Shown here piece after piece: positions 55,659 to 64,000 of a stretch of 64,000 bases of DNA. A model generated the notes under the pieces. The model was given only the letters and a program-made list of their open reading frames with translations, had not been told where the DNA came from and did no database searches. The position numbers and the translations under genes were made by a program. Numbering within the stretch: position 1 is the first letter of the stretch; each line of letters begins with the position of its first letter. The DNA is from Rivibacter sp049446155 (GTDB lineage Bacteria; Pseudomonadota; Gammaproteobacteria; Burkholderiales; Burkholderiaceae_C), in NCBI RefSeq assembly GCF_049446155.1, contig NZ_JBMSEE010000002.1, positions 248,001 to 312,000 on the forward strand, written 5' to 3'.

Positions 55659-56115
55659 ACATGTGGGTGCCGGCCCGGCCGCGGCCGCGCCGGACGACGT
55701 GCTGGAGGCCGTGCACGCGGTGATGCACGCCTGGCGCGCGCGCCAGTACCGCGTGCTGCGCGACGGGCCGCACGACCTCACGCACATGGAAGGCAAGCTG
55801 CTCGGCTTCTTTGCGCGCCATCCGGGCGCAACGCAAAGCGAGCTGGCCGCGCACTCCGGGCGCGACAAGGGCCAGCTCGCGCGCCTGGTCGGCAGCCTGC
55901 GCGAGCGCGGGCTGCTCGAAGCCACGGTTGACGAGAACGATCGCCGCGCGGTGCATCTGCAGCTCACCGCCGACGGCGCGGCGGTGCACCAGGCGCTGCA
56001 GCGGCAGGGCCGGCGGCTTTCGGCGGCGGCGGTCGCAGGACTCAGCGCGACGGAGCGCGAGCAGCTCGTCGCGCTGCTGGGCAAGGTGCTGGCGCAGCTC
56101 GAGCAGGTGGGGTGA
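55621..56115 (+). CDS. MarR-family transcriptional regulator
   Basis: A 164-residue MarR protein: a dimerisation helix, then MEGKLLGFFARHPGATQSELAAHSGRDKGQLARLVGSLRERGLLEATVDENDRRAVHLQLT, the winged helix. ATG codons at 55621 and 55633 and a GTG at 55663 are all possible starts; the first is listed. It is divergent from the siderophore-interacting protein gene and probably represses both. Ligand unknown; iron or redox response is only suggested by the neighbour. Confidence 0.85.
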   Translation: MSSIMRKSVDHVKHVGAGPAAAAPDDVLEAVHAVMHAWRARQYRVLRDGPHDLTHMEGKLLGFFARHPGATQSELAAHSGRDKGQLARLVGSLRERGLLEATVDENDRRAVHLQLTADGAAVHQALQRQGRRLSAAAVAGLSATEREQLVALLGKVLAQLEQVG

Positions 56116-56129
56116 CGGCGCCAGGAGCT

Positions 56130-56153
56130 CCCTCTCCCGCTTGCGGGAGAGGG
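56130..56153. terminator. Strong bidirectional hairpin CCCTCTCCCGC/GCGGGAGAGGG
   Basis: CCCTCTCCCGC at 56130-56140 is mirrored by GCGGGAGAGGG at 56143-56153, a perfect 11-base inverted repeat with a 2-base centre. It lies between the convergent MarR and hybrid-kinase genes and probably stops both transcripts. Confidence 0.6.
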
Positions 56154-56155
56154 TT

Positions 56156-56216
56156 GGGGGTGAGGGCAGGGCGCACCCCTCACCCCCGCCCTCTCCCCGC
56201 CGGCGGGGCGAGGGAG
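56156..56216. repeat. Further stem-loops of the same intergenic palindrome cluster
   Basis: GGGGGTGAGGG at 56156-56166 pairs with CCCTCACCCCC at 56177-56187 (11-base stem). It is followed by a second CCCTCTCCCCGC / GCGGGGCGAGGG hairpin at about 56190-56215. With the hairpin at 56130-56153 this makes three large palindromes in 90 bases. Related short hairpins occur at 18653-18677, so this is a dispersed element type. Confidence 0.55.
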
Positions 56217-56221
56217 CGAAA

Positions 56222-58297
56222 TCAGGCCGGCAACGCCGCCCGCAGCGCCGCCGCCAGCTCCGCGCGCCGCGCCGGCTTGGACAGCACGCTCGCCGCACCG
56301 GCCGCTGCCGCGCGCGCGGCCAGCATCGCGCCGCCGTAGCCGCTGAGCAGCAGCACCGGCAGCGACGGCTGCTCGCGGCGCAGCGTCTCGATCAGCTGCG
56401 TGCCGCTCAGGCCCGGCATGACCTCGTCGGTCACCACGGCATCGAAGGGCGGCTGCGCGGCGCGCAGCGCGTCGAGCGCGGCCAGCGGGTCGGTAAAGGT
56501 CTCGACGCGGTAGCCCAGCGCTTCCAGCGATTCGAGCGCCAGCTGCGCGAGCGCCGGTTCGTCGTCGATCACGGCGATGCGCTGGCCCTGGCCGCGCGGC
56601 AGCGCGTGCGGCGCGGGCTCGGCGGCCGCGAGCGGCTGCGTTGTCTCGGGCAGGTAGAGCGTGAAGCAGGCGCCGCCTTCGGGCAGGTTCTGCACGTCGA
56701 TGCCGCCGTCCGCCTCGCCGGCGATGCCGTGCACCATCGCGAGGCCGAGGCCGGTGCCGCCTTCGCGCGAGCGGGTGGTGAAGAAGGGCTCGAACAGGTG
56801 CTCCATGGCGTCGGCCGGCACGCCGGGCCCCTGGTCGGCCACGGCCACCGTCGCGTAGCGGCCGGCTGCCAGCCTGCCGTGCGAGAGCACCGTGTCGGCG
56901 GGCAGCGCGCGGCGCGCGATCGTGACCTGGACGCGGCCCTGCGGCGGCGAGGCCTGCGCGGCGTTGCGGCACAGGTTCATCAGCGCCTCGTAGAGCTGGG
57001 TCGGGTCGCCGCGCACGCGCAGGCCACTGTCGCGCGCGTCGAGCTCGAAGTGCAGCGCATGCCCCAGCGACGCGCCGCTGGCCTGCAGCGCCTCGCGCAC
57101 CAGCGGCTCGAGCTCGAAGGCCACCGCGGCCTGCGCGCCGCCGCGGCTGAACGCGAGGATGCGCTCGACCAGCGCACTGCCGCGTTCGGCGGCGTGCATC
57201 AGCTTGTCGAGGTGCTTGCGCTGGCGGCTGCCGGGCTCGGCGGCCTCCTGCGCCAGCTCGCCGAAGCCGACGATCGCGCCCAGCACGTTGTTGAAGTCGT
57301 GCGCCACGCCGCCGGCCAGCGTGCCCAGCGCCTCCAGCCGGCCGGCGCGCGCCAGCCGCGCCTGCAAGGCCTGCTGCGCCTGCGCGCGCCGTTGCTCGGC
57401 GCGCTGCGCCAGCGCCAGCGCGCCGAGCATCACCGCGAGCAGCAGCGCCAGCGTCGCGCCGGCCACGGTGGCGGCGCTGCGCCAGTCGGCCAGCGCGCTC
57501 GCGCGGTCGCGCGAGACGCGCACCGTGATGCCGTAGCGCGCGAGCCGGCGCTGCGCGACGAGGCGCTCGCCGTCGTCGAGCGCCGAGCGCGCTGCGGCGC
57601 CGGCGTCGCGCGCGAGGCGCAGCGCCATCGCGGCTTCGTCGCCCACCGGCTCGTCGATGTGGACCTGCGCGAGCCGCACGCCGTCGTCGCGGTAGATGCC
57701 CACGCGGTCGTGCGCGTCCAGCATGCGCGCGTTGAACGCGCCCAGCAGCTGCGGCTCGCCGACCGCGCCGACGATCCAGCCGGCGGCCGCGCGGCCCTGG
57801 TGCGGCGCCGCTGCGGGCACGGCCAGCGCGACCAGGTTTTCGCGCGTCACCGGGTCGGCATAGGGCCGGCTCACCGCGGCGCCGTCGGGCGCCAGCCGCG
57901 CCAGCGCCGGCGCAAAGGTGCGGAAGTCCGGCGCCGGCGTGAGGTCGGAGCCGGCGCGCGCCTGGCCCTCGGCGTCAAAGATCCACAGCGTGCGCACCAG
58001 GTGGATCAGGTCGGCGCCGCGGCGCAGCGCCGCGCTGTCGTCGGCCTCGGCGGCATACCGGCTGCGCTGCGCGGCCAGCGCGCGCAGCCCGCCTTCGGCG
58101 CCCTGCAGGCCGCGCTCGATCGCGTCGGCCAGCGCGGTGGCCAGCAGGGTCACCTCGCGCGACTGCGCGGCCAGCGTCTGCGTGCGGTGGTGCCACAGGA
58201 CGCCCGCGGCCAGCAGCGCGCCGGCCAGCCAGGCCAGCAGGGTCCAGACCCATGGCGAGCGTGCCGGCGCGGCCGGGTTTGGCGACGCTTCGTTCAC
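56222..58297 (-). CDS. Hybrid sensor histidine kinase with C-terminal receiver
   Basis: A 691-residue membrane kinase. Membrane segments at about 17-36 and 277-298 flank a periplasmic sensor domain of dCache/CHASE type. The kinase core has the H-box LAGGVAHDFNNVLGAI with His333, ADQGPGVP and GGTGLGLAMVHGI. A receiver domain (about 573-691) has Asp624 in VVTDEVMPGLSG and the Lys of LSKPARR. The HDFNN-type box is shared with NtrB-like hybrid kinases. It is divergent from an OmpR-type regulator; the two starts are only 23 bases apart. Confidence 0.92.
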   Translation of the reverse strand: MNEASPNPAAPARSPWVWTLLAWLAGALLAAGVLWHHRTQTLAAQSREVTLLATALADAIERGLQGAEGGLRALAAQRSRYAAEADDSAALRRGADLIHLVRTLWIFDAEGQARAGSDLTPAPDFRTFAPALARLAPDGAAVSRPYADPVTRENLVALAVPAAAPHQGRAAAGWIVGAVGEPQLLGAFNARMLDAHDRVGIYRDDGVRLAQVHIDEPVGDEAAMALRLARDAGAAARSALDDGERLVAQRRLARYGITVRVSRDRASALADWRSAATVAGATLALLLAVMLGALALAQRAEQRRAQAQQALQARLARAGRLEALGTLAGGVAHDFNNVLGAIVGFGELAQEAAEPGSRQRKHLDKLMHAAERGSALVERILAFSRGGAQAAVAFELEPLVREALQASGASLGHALHFELDARDSGLRVRGDPTQLYEALMNLCRNAAQASPPQGRVQVTIARRALPADTVLSHGRLAAGRYATVAVADQGPGVPADAMEHLFEPFFTTRSREGGTGLGLAMVHGIAGEADGGIDVQNLPEGGACFTLYLPETTQPLAAAEPAPHALPRGQGQRIAVIDDEPALAQLALESLEALGYRVETFTDPLAALDALRAAQPPFDAVVTDEVMPGLSGTQLIETLRREQPSLPVLLLSGYGGAMLAARAAAAGAASVLSKPARRAELAAALRAALPA

Positions 58298-58320
58298 GTG
58301 CCCACCGTACCATCGCGGCC

Positions 58321-59052
<732 letters not shown>

Positions 59053-59541
59053 GGGCGGTCCTTATCCGGCGGATGCGACTGACGTTCGCAAGATGGGTGT
59101 TGAGGTCTTCCCGAGTTTGTGAGGGCAGTCGGGGGCAGCGCGTCGGGTGACTGCGATGCAGCGGTTGCAGCCCTTCGATGGCGCATCCAGAGCGCGTGCT
59201 GACCGCCAGCAAGCAGTCACCGGTCCTGACGACCATGAACCCAGCGACGGTCTGCTATGCGACGCGCAGCGGTCGTAGGCCCAGGCAGTCGTGGTCAGGA
59301 CCGACCCAATGACCGCTCGTCACCGGAGCGAATCGGCGGATTCGACCCTCAGCTGCCGTTCGCGGTTCTCCGAACCTGCCCGACGGCCAAGCATCGGCTC
59401 AACTCACTGCGCGTCCATGAAGCAGCCGTTCGTGGCCTCCAGGATCCGGCCATAAGCAGACGTTGGTAACCTGGAGCTTGGAGTTGGCTCGAGAGGTAGC
59501 CTCCGCACTACACTCCAATTTGCTCTTCGAAGGGAAAACGC
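59053..59541. other. Non-coding left flank of the low-G+C island
   Basis: About 490 bases hold no convincing gene. Base composition drops toward the right, and scattered short inverted repeats such as GGTCCTGAC/GTCAGGACC (about 59222 and 59275) occur. The short open frames in it show no protein-like pattern. The last 60 bases (ending CTTCGAAGGGAAAACGC) supply the promoter and ribosome binding site of the ATPase gene. Confidence 0.6.
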
Positions 59542-61056
59542 ATGCCCGAGCACACTCCTCTTCAAGTCAAGGATGCACTCCGAATGCTGGACCTTGGCAG
59601 TTCAGTGGCCGAGTTCGATAAGTCGCTGGAGAAGTACTTTGTTGAGAACGAGGCCTTCCACGCCCTAATTCGGGACGAGGCAGATGTCATCGCAGGAGAC
59701 AAGGGAACGGGGAAGACAGCTGTCTACCGCATCCTTCAAAAACGGTTCGGTCATATTGCCGAATTGAAGGGGGTCGAAGTGCTTGCTGCATTCAACCCGG
59801 CTGGAAACCCAATCTTCCAAAAGCTGGTCCAGCAGCAAGTCTTGACAGAGGGGCAGTACGTTAGCGTCTGGAAGGCCTACATCCTGTCTCTCGTTGGGAA
59901 CTGGGCCATCGAGATCGCCGGCGAGGGCTATTCTAAGAACTTCAAATCGTTGCACGTCCTCCTGACGGAAACTGGACTTCGATCGAGAGACGATAAGCCC
60001 GAGACGATATTCAGCAAGCTCATCAATTCCATACAACGCGTTCTCACCCCAAAGGCTGCCGAGGTTGAGATGACGTTGTCCGAAACAGGCGTTCCCATCG
60101 TTACACCACGAGTGGAGTTCGGGGCAGGTGACGCATCGAGGACGCCAAAGGAGGTCCCGCACGAGGAGGCACTTAGGTTGCTGAACTCGTGTCTTACGGA
60201 CTTCGGCTTCTCTGTTTGGCTTGCGCTCGACCGACTCGACGAGGCATTTCAGGGCTTCCCAGCTGTCGAAGTACCAGCGCTTCGCGCACTCCTGCGGACG
60301 TACCTGGATTTGCTCGAATTCGACAAACTGCGCCTGAAACTGTTCGTCCGACGGGACTTGTTCCGCAAGATTGTGGGTGGCGGCTTTGTGAACCTAACCC
60401 ACATCAACGCTAGAAAGCGGGAGATCGTTTGGGGTGAAGCCGATCTGTTGAATCTACTTGCGATTCGCATTCGGGATAACAAGGAGTTCGTTGCGGCAAT
60501 CGGAGCGATCGACCTCGCGGACGAGGAGCTTTTCTATCGCTTGTTCCCAGGCAAGGTCGATCAAGCCGAACGCAAACCAACATCATGGAACTGGATCATG
60601 TCCAGGATCCGCGACGGCAACGACGTCAAGCCTCCCCGGAACTTGATTGACCTAGCCAACTTGGCGCGCGAAGAACAGATTCGCGCGGAATCACGTAGTC
60701 CAACGGTCATGACTCTAGATGGCCCTTTGATCACGCCGGATTCGCTAAGGGGCGCACACGAGCGATTGAGCATACAAAGAGTAGAGGACACCCTACTAGC
60801 AGAGAGCGCGGCGGATACTGCGCGGCTCATTGAACGTTTCCGGAAATCGAAGTCCGAGCACAACCTCGAAACTCTAGCCTCTACTCTTGGAGTAAAGGAG
60901 GAAGAACTGCAGGCGGCGATTCGCCAACTCATCGAGATTGGATTTCTAGAGGGTGTTAGGTCGACCTGGAAGGTACCAATGCTTTACCGTGATGGGCTCG
61001 ACATTCGTCAAGGCAAGGCCTTTGCCCCGGATCAGACGCCAGATCCTGAAGAGTAA
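59542..61056 (+). CDS. P-loop ATPase of the Sll1717-like type, possibly defence-related
   Basis: A 504-residue cytoplasmic P-loop NTPase. Walker A is GDKGTGKTA (about 52-60, Lys58), Walker B is VWLALDRLDEAF (about 225-236). A later arginine-rich segment (LFVRRDLFRKIVGG, HINARKREIVW) resembles sensor or arginine-finger regions. The C-terminal part (about 415-490: LETLASTLGVKEEELQAAIRQLIEIGFLEG) looks like a winged helix. It fits the Sll1717-like ATPases, related to STAND/KAP-type NTPases, whose function is unknown. Codon use and base composition differ from neighbours: 59701-59760 is about 52% G+C, whereas 52741-52800 is 70%. It stands alone with about 0.5 kb of non-coding DNA on each side, suggesting acquisition by transfer. 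Confidence 0.75.
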   Translation: MPEHTPLQVKDALRMLDLGSSVAEFDKSLEKYFVENEAFHALIRDEADVIAGDKGTGKTAVYRILQKRFGHIAELKGVEVLAAFNPAGNPIFQKLVQQQVLTEGQYVSVWKAYILSLVGNWAIEIAGEGYSKNFKSLHVLLTETGLRSRDDKPETIFSKLINSIQRVLTPKAAEVEMTLSETGVPIVTPRVEFGAGDASRTPKEVPHEEALRLLNSCLTDFGFSVWLALDRLDEAFQGFPAVEVPALRALLRTYLDLLEFDKLRLKLFVRRDLFRKIVGGGFVNLTHINARKREIVWGEADLLNLLAIRIRDNKEFVAAIGAIDLADEELFYRLFPGKVDQAERKPTSWNWIMSRIRDGNDVKPPRNLIDLANLAREEQIRAESRSPTVMTLDGPLITPDSLRGAHERLSIQRVEDTLLAESAADTARLIERFRKSKSEHNLETLASTLGVKEEELQAAIRQLIEIGFLEGVRSTWKVPMLYRDGLDIRQGKAFAPDQTPDPEE

Positions 61057-61568
61057 GGAAGTTCTCTTCGCGTAGCGGCGAGCGCGCGATGGCTCGCGGA
61101 CGACGTTACGACTGAATTTGACCGGCATCTTTGGGTCGGGTTCGGCCTGTCGTCTTGAGCAGAAGGAATCGTTCGCGGGCCGTCACGCGCGCCGCATTGG
61201 ACCAGTGACCGGTCAGGAGGGTGCAGCGGTCGTCCGCCCGGTTGACCCGCGTGCGACTGGTTTCAGCCTCGGCCGCCGCGCAACTGCCGATCCTGACCGG
61301 CAGCACCCAGTCTGAAGCAGAAGTCCGCCACCCGGACGACAGGCCTGGCGTTCAAGGGAATTCGAGTGGAGCCTGTTGACCCTTCCGGCTGGAACGGCGG
61401 CATGACTCCCATCGGTCAGCCCTGCGAATGTCGAGACGCCCGCAAGCCGTGAGAAGATGATCGAGCGTGACGTCGAAAACGCGATCAACGATCGCATGCG
61501 GCGCATTCGTCATGACTCGACATGAGCTTTGACGAGCGAGCACTCACGCAGCCGAGCAACCCAACGGA
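61057..61568. other. Non-coding right flank of the low-G+C island
   Basis: About 510 bases without a supported gene. They contain short dispersed inverted repeats (CCGGTCAGG near 61208, CCTGACCGG near 61297) and, at 61412-61522, an in-frame string ending REKMIERDVENAINDRMRRI that looks protein-like. That string could be the decayed 3' end of a lost gene, but it has no start context. Together with the left flank this marks the insertion borders of the ATPase gene. Confidence 0.5.
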
Positions 61569-62867
61569 ATGAACTCGACAAATCGCCAGGCCATTTGGGC
61601 AAGCGATCCACGCTGGACGCGCGCCAGAGAACATGCACTGCGCGGCGAGGTGCTGCAGGCGGAGATGCTGCTGCGCGGCCTGCTCGCCGAGCACCGTGAT
61701 TGCACGCCGGCACGCTTGACGGTCGCCGACTACATGGCCGAACGCGGGGACCTCGATGGTGCCCTGCAACTTCTTCTCACCCCGCGGGCCGATGACTCCG
61801 ATGGCAATTTGGGCTTCGCGGTCGCGCGAGTGCAGGTTGCCCGTGGAGACCCGGCGGCGGCGCGTGCGGCGCTCGAAGCCGCCCTGGGTCGCCAGCCCCG
61901 TTTCCTGGAAGCATGGTTGATGCTCGCCGAGGTTTGCGATGTTCTGGGCGATGCGCACGCGGCATTGCGGGCACGCACCCGCCTCTTCGCCGAAGCGAAC
62001 GCCCAGGGTCGCTGGACCAGCCACGAGACGACCGAGCCGCAGTGGCAGCAGGCTGTGCGCCGCAACATCGAAGCCTACCGGCGCGACAAGCGCGAGCGGC
62101 TGTTCGCGGCATTCGCTGAAGTTCGCGAACGACACGGCGCCGACTCGCTGCGCCGCTTCGAACGCGCGCTGACCGGGTATCTGCGCGAATGGGATGCGAC
62201 CCCGCCCGACGCCCGCCAGCGTCCCAAGTTCTTCTGGTTTCCCGATCTGCCGCCAGGGCCCTACCACGACCCGATGCTGCAACCGTGGGCCGCGACACTG
62301 CGTGACGCGTGGCAGGACATCCGCGACGAAGCCGTCGAACTGCTGCGCGAGGACCGCGACTTCGAGAGCTTCCTCGGCCTCAAGCCAGGCCAGAAGGCGC
62401 CGGGGTCCATTGGCGGCGCGGCAGAGAACCCTGCCTGGGACGCGTTCTTCTTCTACAACCATGGGGTCCGCTACGACGCGAACCACGAACGCAGCCCGCG
62501 CACCAGCGCGCTGCTCGAGTCGATCGAGCTGTGCCGCATACCGCGCCAGGCACCGGAGATCTGCTTCTCGCTGATCCGCCCGCAGTCATCGATCCTGCCT
62601 CACTACGGCGTGACGAACGTGCGGCTCGTGTTCCACCTGCCGCTCGTCGTTCCGCCTGATTGCGCACTCAACGTGGCCGGGATCGAGCACCACTGGCGCG
62701 AGGGCGAACCGATCCTCTTCGACGACACCTATGAACACGAGGCCTGGAACCGTTCGGACCAGCCGCGCTTGATCCTGTTGATGGACTGCTGGAACCCCCA
62801 CCTCACTCAGAGTGAGAAGGAGGCGGTGCGCCATGTCATCGAGGCCATCGACGAGCTCGCCCTCTGA
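61569..62867 (+). CDS. Aspartyl/asparaginyl beta-hydroxylase-domain protein with helical repeats
   Basis: A 432-residue protein. The N-terminal half (about 10-150) is made of TPR-like helical repeats (AEMLLRGLLAEHRDCTPARL, AAARAALEAALGRQPRFLEAWLMLAEVCDVLGDAHAALRA). The C-terminal domain (about 320-425) is of the aspartyl/asparaginyl hydroxylase fold with iron ligands His345 (ILPHYGVTN) and His390 (TYEHEAWN) and the closing LILLMDCWNPHL. It should be an iron/2-oxoglutarate dioxygenase acting on a protein or lipid; the target is unknown. Its high G+C marks the return to host-type sequence. Confidence 0.85.
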   Translation: MNSTNRQAIWASDPRWTRAREHALRGEVLQAEMLLRGLLAEHRDCTPARLTVADYMAERGDLDGALQLLLTPRADDSDGNLGFAVARVQVARGDPAAARAALEAALGRQPRFLEAWLMLAEVCDVLGDAHAALRARTRLFAEANAQGRWTSHETTEPQWQQAVRRNIEAYRRDKRERLFAAFAEVRERHGADSLRRFERALTGYLREWDATPPDARQRPKFFWFPDLPPGPYHDPMLQPWAATLRDAWQDIRDEAVELLREDRDFESFLGLKPGQKAPGSIGGAAENPAWDAFFFYNHGVRYDANHERSPRTSALLESIELCRIPRQAPEICFSLIRPQSSILPHYGVTNVRLVFHLPLVVPPDCALNVAGIEHHWREGEPILFDDTYEHEAWNRSDQPRLILLMDCWNPHLTQSEKEAVRHVIEAIDELAL

Positions 62868-62948
62868 AGCCGGGGTTCGGCACGTGCCGGCCTGGTAACC
62901 CGGACAGGTTCGCTTGCTCGTGAGACCGGGAACGCTCGCGCCCGCGCC

Positions 62949-63347
62949 TCAGCGCTGCGGGGCCCGTTGCTCCACGGCCCGCTCATAGACCGCCTGGCGC
63001 GAGTCCCAGTGCCACTGCAGCAGCTCGGCCGTGCGCCGCACGATCCATTGCGCCTGCGCGGCCGGCAGGCTCGTGGGCGCCGCCACGAGGCCGTTGAAGC
63101 AGCGCGACAGGATCTGGTCTTCGTCGATCCCGTCGCGGTGATGGAGGGTCTGGCACTGCTCGACGAGGAGGTTGGCCATGTCCTCGCTGAACTCGTACAG
63201 CGAGGCCAGCGCCTGCTTGCCGATCGTCAGGCGCTGGCGTTCGTCCTGGTAGAGCTCGACGAAAGAGTCGGGCACGAATGTCTGGTTCTCGTCGTACACG
63301 TGACTTCCGGTGATGGAGACCCAAGGCGCATTCTCGGCCACGGCCAC
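62949..63347 (-). CDS. Small conserved-looking protein of unknown function
   Basis: A 132-residue protein beginning PWVSITGSHVYDENQTFVPDSFVELYQ, then YEFSEDMANLLVEQCQTLHHRDGIDEDQILSRCFNGL and a helical C-terminus AQWIVRRTAELLQWHW. It has no signal peptide or membrane segment. The pattern (SHVYD...PDSF...YE..EDMA..L) looks like a conserved family seen in related Burkholderiales, but no function is recognised. It is downstream of the Deg-type protease gene on the same strand with a 48-base gap, perhaps co-transcribed. Confidence 0.65.
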   Translation of the reverse strand: MAVAENAPWVSITGSHVYDENQTFVPDSFVELYQDERQRLTIGKQALASLYEFSEDMANLLVEQCQTLHHRDGIDEDQILSRCFNGLVAAPTSLPAAQAQWIVRRTAELLQWHWDSRQAVYERAVEQRAPQR

Positions 63348-63395
63348 GGCCGGTGCCGGTTCGGGCTGCGCCGGTCCGGCTTGGCGCAGCGCGGC

Positions 63396-64000
63396 TTAGC
63401 CCAGTCTCAGCGGCACATAGATCCGCTCGCCGTCGCGCAGCACCAGCAGCGCCGCTGCCGAGCGCGAGGTGCTCGCCGCGGTGCGCGCCTCGCCGACGTT
63501 GGCCACCGGCTTGCCGTCGATCGCCAGCAGCACGTCGCCGGGCTGCACGCCGGCGCGTTCGGCCGCGCCGCTGACGCCTTCGACCAGCAGGCCCTGCGGC
63601 ACGCTGAGTTCGCGTCGCTCGCCGGGCGACAGCGGGCGCAGCGCGAGGCCGAGCCGGCCGCCTTCGGCGGAAGGGCGCTCGTCGGCTTGCGCGACCTGCT
63701 TGTCGTTGGCCGCGCCGAGCCGCACGCTCACGTCGCGGTGCGCGCCGTCGCGCCAGACGTCGAGCTTGACGGTGTCGCCGGGCTGTGCGAGGCCGATCGC
63801 CGCCGGCAGGTCGCCTGACACGCTCACCGGCTTGCCGTCGACGGCCAGCACCACGTCGCCGCTGCGCAGGCCGGCCTTGTCGCCGGCGCTGCCCTTGTTG
63901 ACCTCGGCGACCAGCGCACCGGCCGGCTTGGGCAGGCGGAACGACTCGGCCAGCGCCTGGTTCACGTCCTGCACCGTCACGCCCAGCCGCGCGTGCTGCA
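63396..64000 (-). CDS. Deg/HtrA-type serine protease, C-terminal PDZ part (cut by window edge)
   Basis: The visible 200 residues are two PDZ domains. The first reads QHARLGVTVQDVNQALAESF, GALVAEVNKGSAGDKAGLRSGDVVLAVDG. The second reads GRLGLALRPLSPGERRELSV, GLLVEGVSGAAERAGVQPGDVLLAIDG. This tandem arrangement is that of DegP/DegQ/MucD periplasmic proteases. The catalytic domain lies beyond the right edge. It would degrade or refold damaged envelope proteins. Confidence 0.88.
   Translation of the reverse strand, partial: QHARLGVTVQDVNQALAESFRLPKPAGALVAEVNKGSAGDKAGLRSGDVVLAVDGKPVSVSGDLPAAIGLAQPGDTVKLDVWRDGAHRDVSVRLGAANDKQVAQADERPSAEGGRLGLALRPLSPGERRELSVPQGLLVEGVSGAAERAGVQPGDVLLAIDGKPVANVGEARTAASTSRSAAALLVLRDGERIYVPLRLG

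Noticed and set aside
59257..59469. 70-codon open frame in the left flank of the island
   Set aside because: No ribosome binding site, no protein-like pattern, and the DNA is typical non-coding flank.

Overview
The window is high-G+C DNA, about 70% in typical coding stretches, with dense coding on both strands, many ATGA/GTGA gene overlaps and a large share of LysR regulators. The gene types point to a betaproteobacterium of the order Burkholderiales, of the free-living, aromatic-degrading kind related to Rubrivivax, Methylibium or Variovorax. No rRNA, tRNA, insertion sequence or CRISPR array is visible, so genus and species cannot be fixed from this window.

Layout, left to right. Bases 1-5663 hold a two-component pair (a receiver protein cut by the edge and a very large propeller-type sensor kinase), a DoxX-like protein, a carboxymuconolactone-decarboxylase gene with a decayed front half, and a LysR regulator. 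Bases 5740-17844 are a copper/metal-resistance region: a Cu(I) P-type ATPase, an ICMT-like membrane methyltransferase, small DUF2933, DUF5676 and DUF2946-like proteins, an acyltransferase, and a complete CusCBA-type efflux operon. Bases 18114-26669 are a mixed housekeeping or accessory stretch: a hemerythrin-like protein, a DJ-1/PfpI protein divergent from a MocR regulator, a Tat-exported phospholipase C, a lipoprotein, and a coupled trio of amino-acid binding protein, Asp/Glu racemase and D-amino-acid dehydrogenase. The trio is followed by a convergent LysR gene.

Bases 27654-41340 form a hydrophobic/aromatic catabolism locus. A sigma-54 activator of the XylR/DmpR type (29380-31185) is divergent from an aldehyde dehydrogenase and a coniferyl-alcohol-dehydrogenase-like SDR. 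A near-perfect XylR-type upstream activating sequence and a sigma-54-like promoter lie between them. Downstream on the same strand is the four-gene module DUF1302, DUF1329, YCF48 propeller and RND/MmpL transporter, then an HSL-type esterase. The four-gene module looks like a poorly understood envelope transport machine.

Bases 42723-54033 are a complete salicylate-to-central-metabolism unit. A LysR regulator is divergent from the electron-transfer reductase, gentisate dioxygenase, fumarylpyruvate hydrolase, salicylate 5-hydroxylase large and small subunits and Rieske ferredoxin. These are followed by a five-gene branched-chain-type ABC importer and finally maleylpyruvate isomerase. The importer probably takes up the aromatic acid, the hydroxylase makes gentisate, and the dioxygenase, isomerase and hydrolase convert gentisate to pyruvate and fumarate.

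Bases 54172-59052 hold a soluble chemoreceptor-tip protein, a siderophore-interacting reductase divergent from a MarR regulator, and a hybrid kinase divergent from an OmpR-type regulator. Bases 59053-61568 are a compositional island: one low-G+C P-loop ATPase gene (Sll1717-like) flanked by about 0.5 kb of non-coding DNA on each side. This is the clearest candidate for horizontally acquired cargo, perhaps for defence. The window ends with an aspartyl/asparaginyl beta-hydroxylase-type protein, an unknown small protein and the C-terminal PDZ part of a Deg/HtrA protease.
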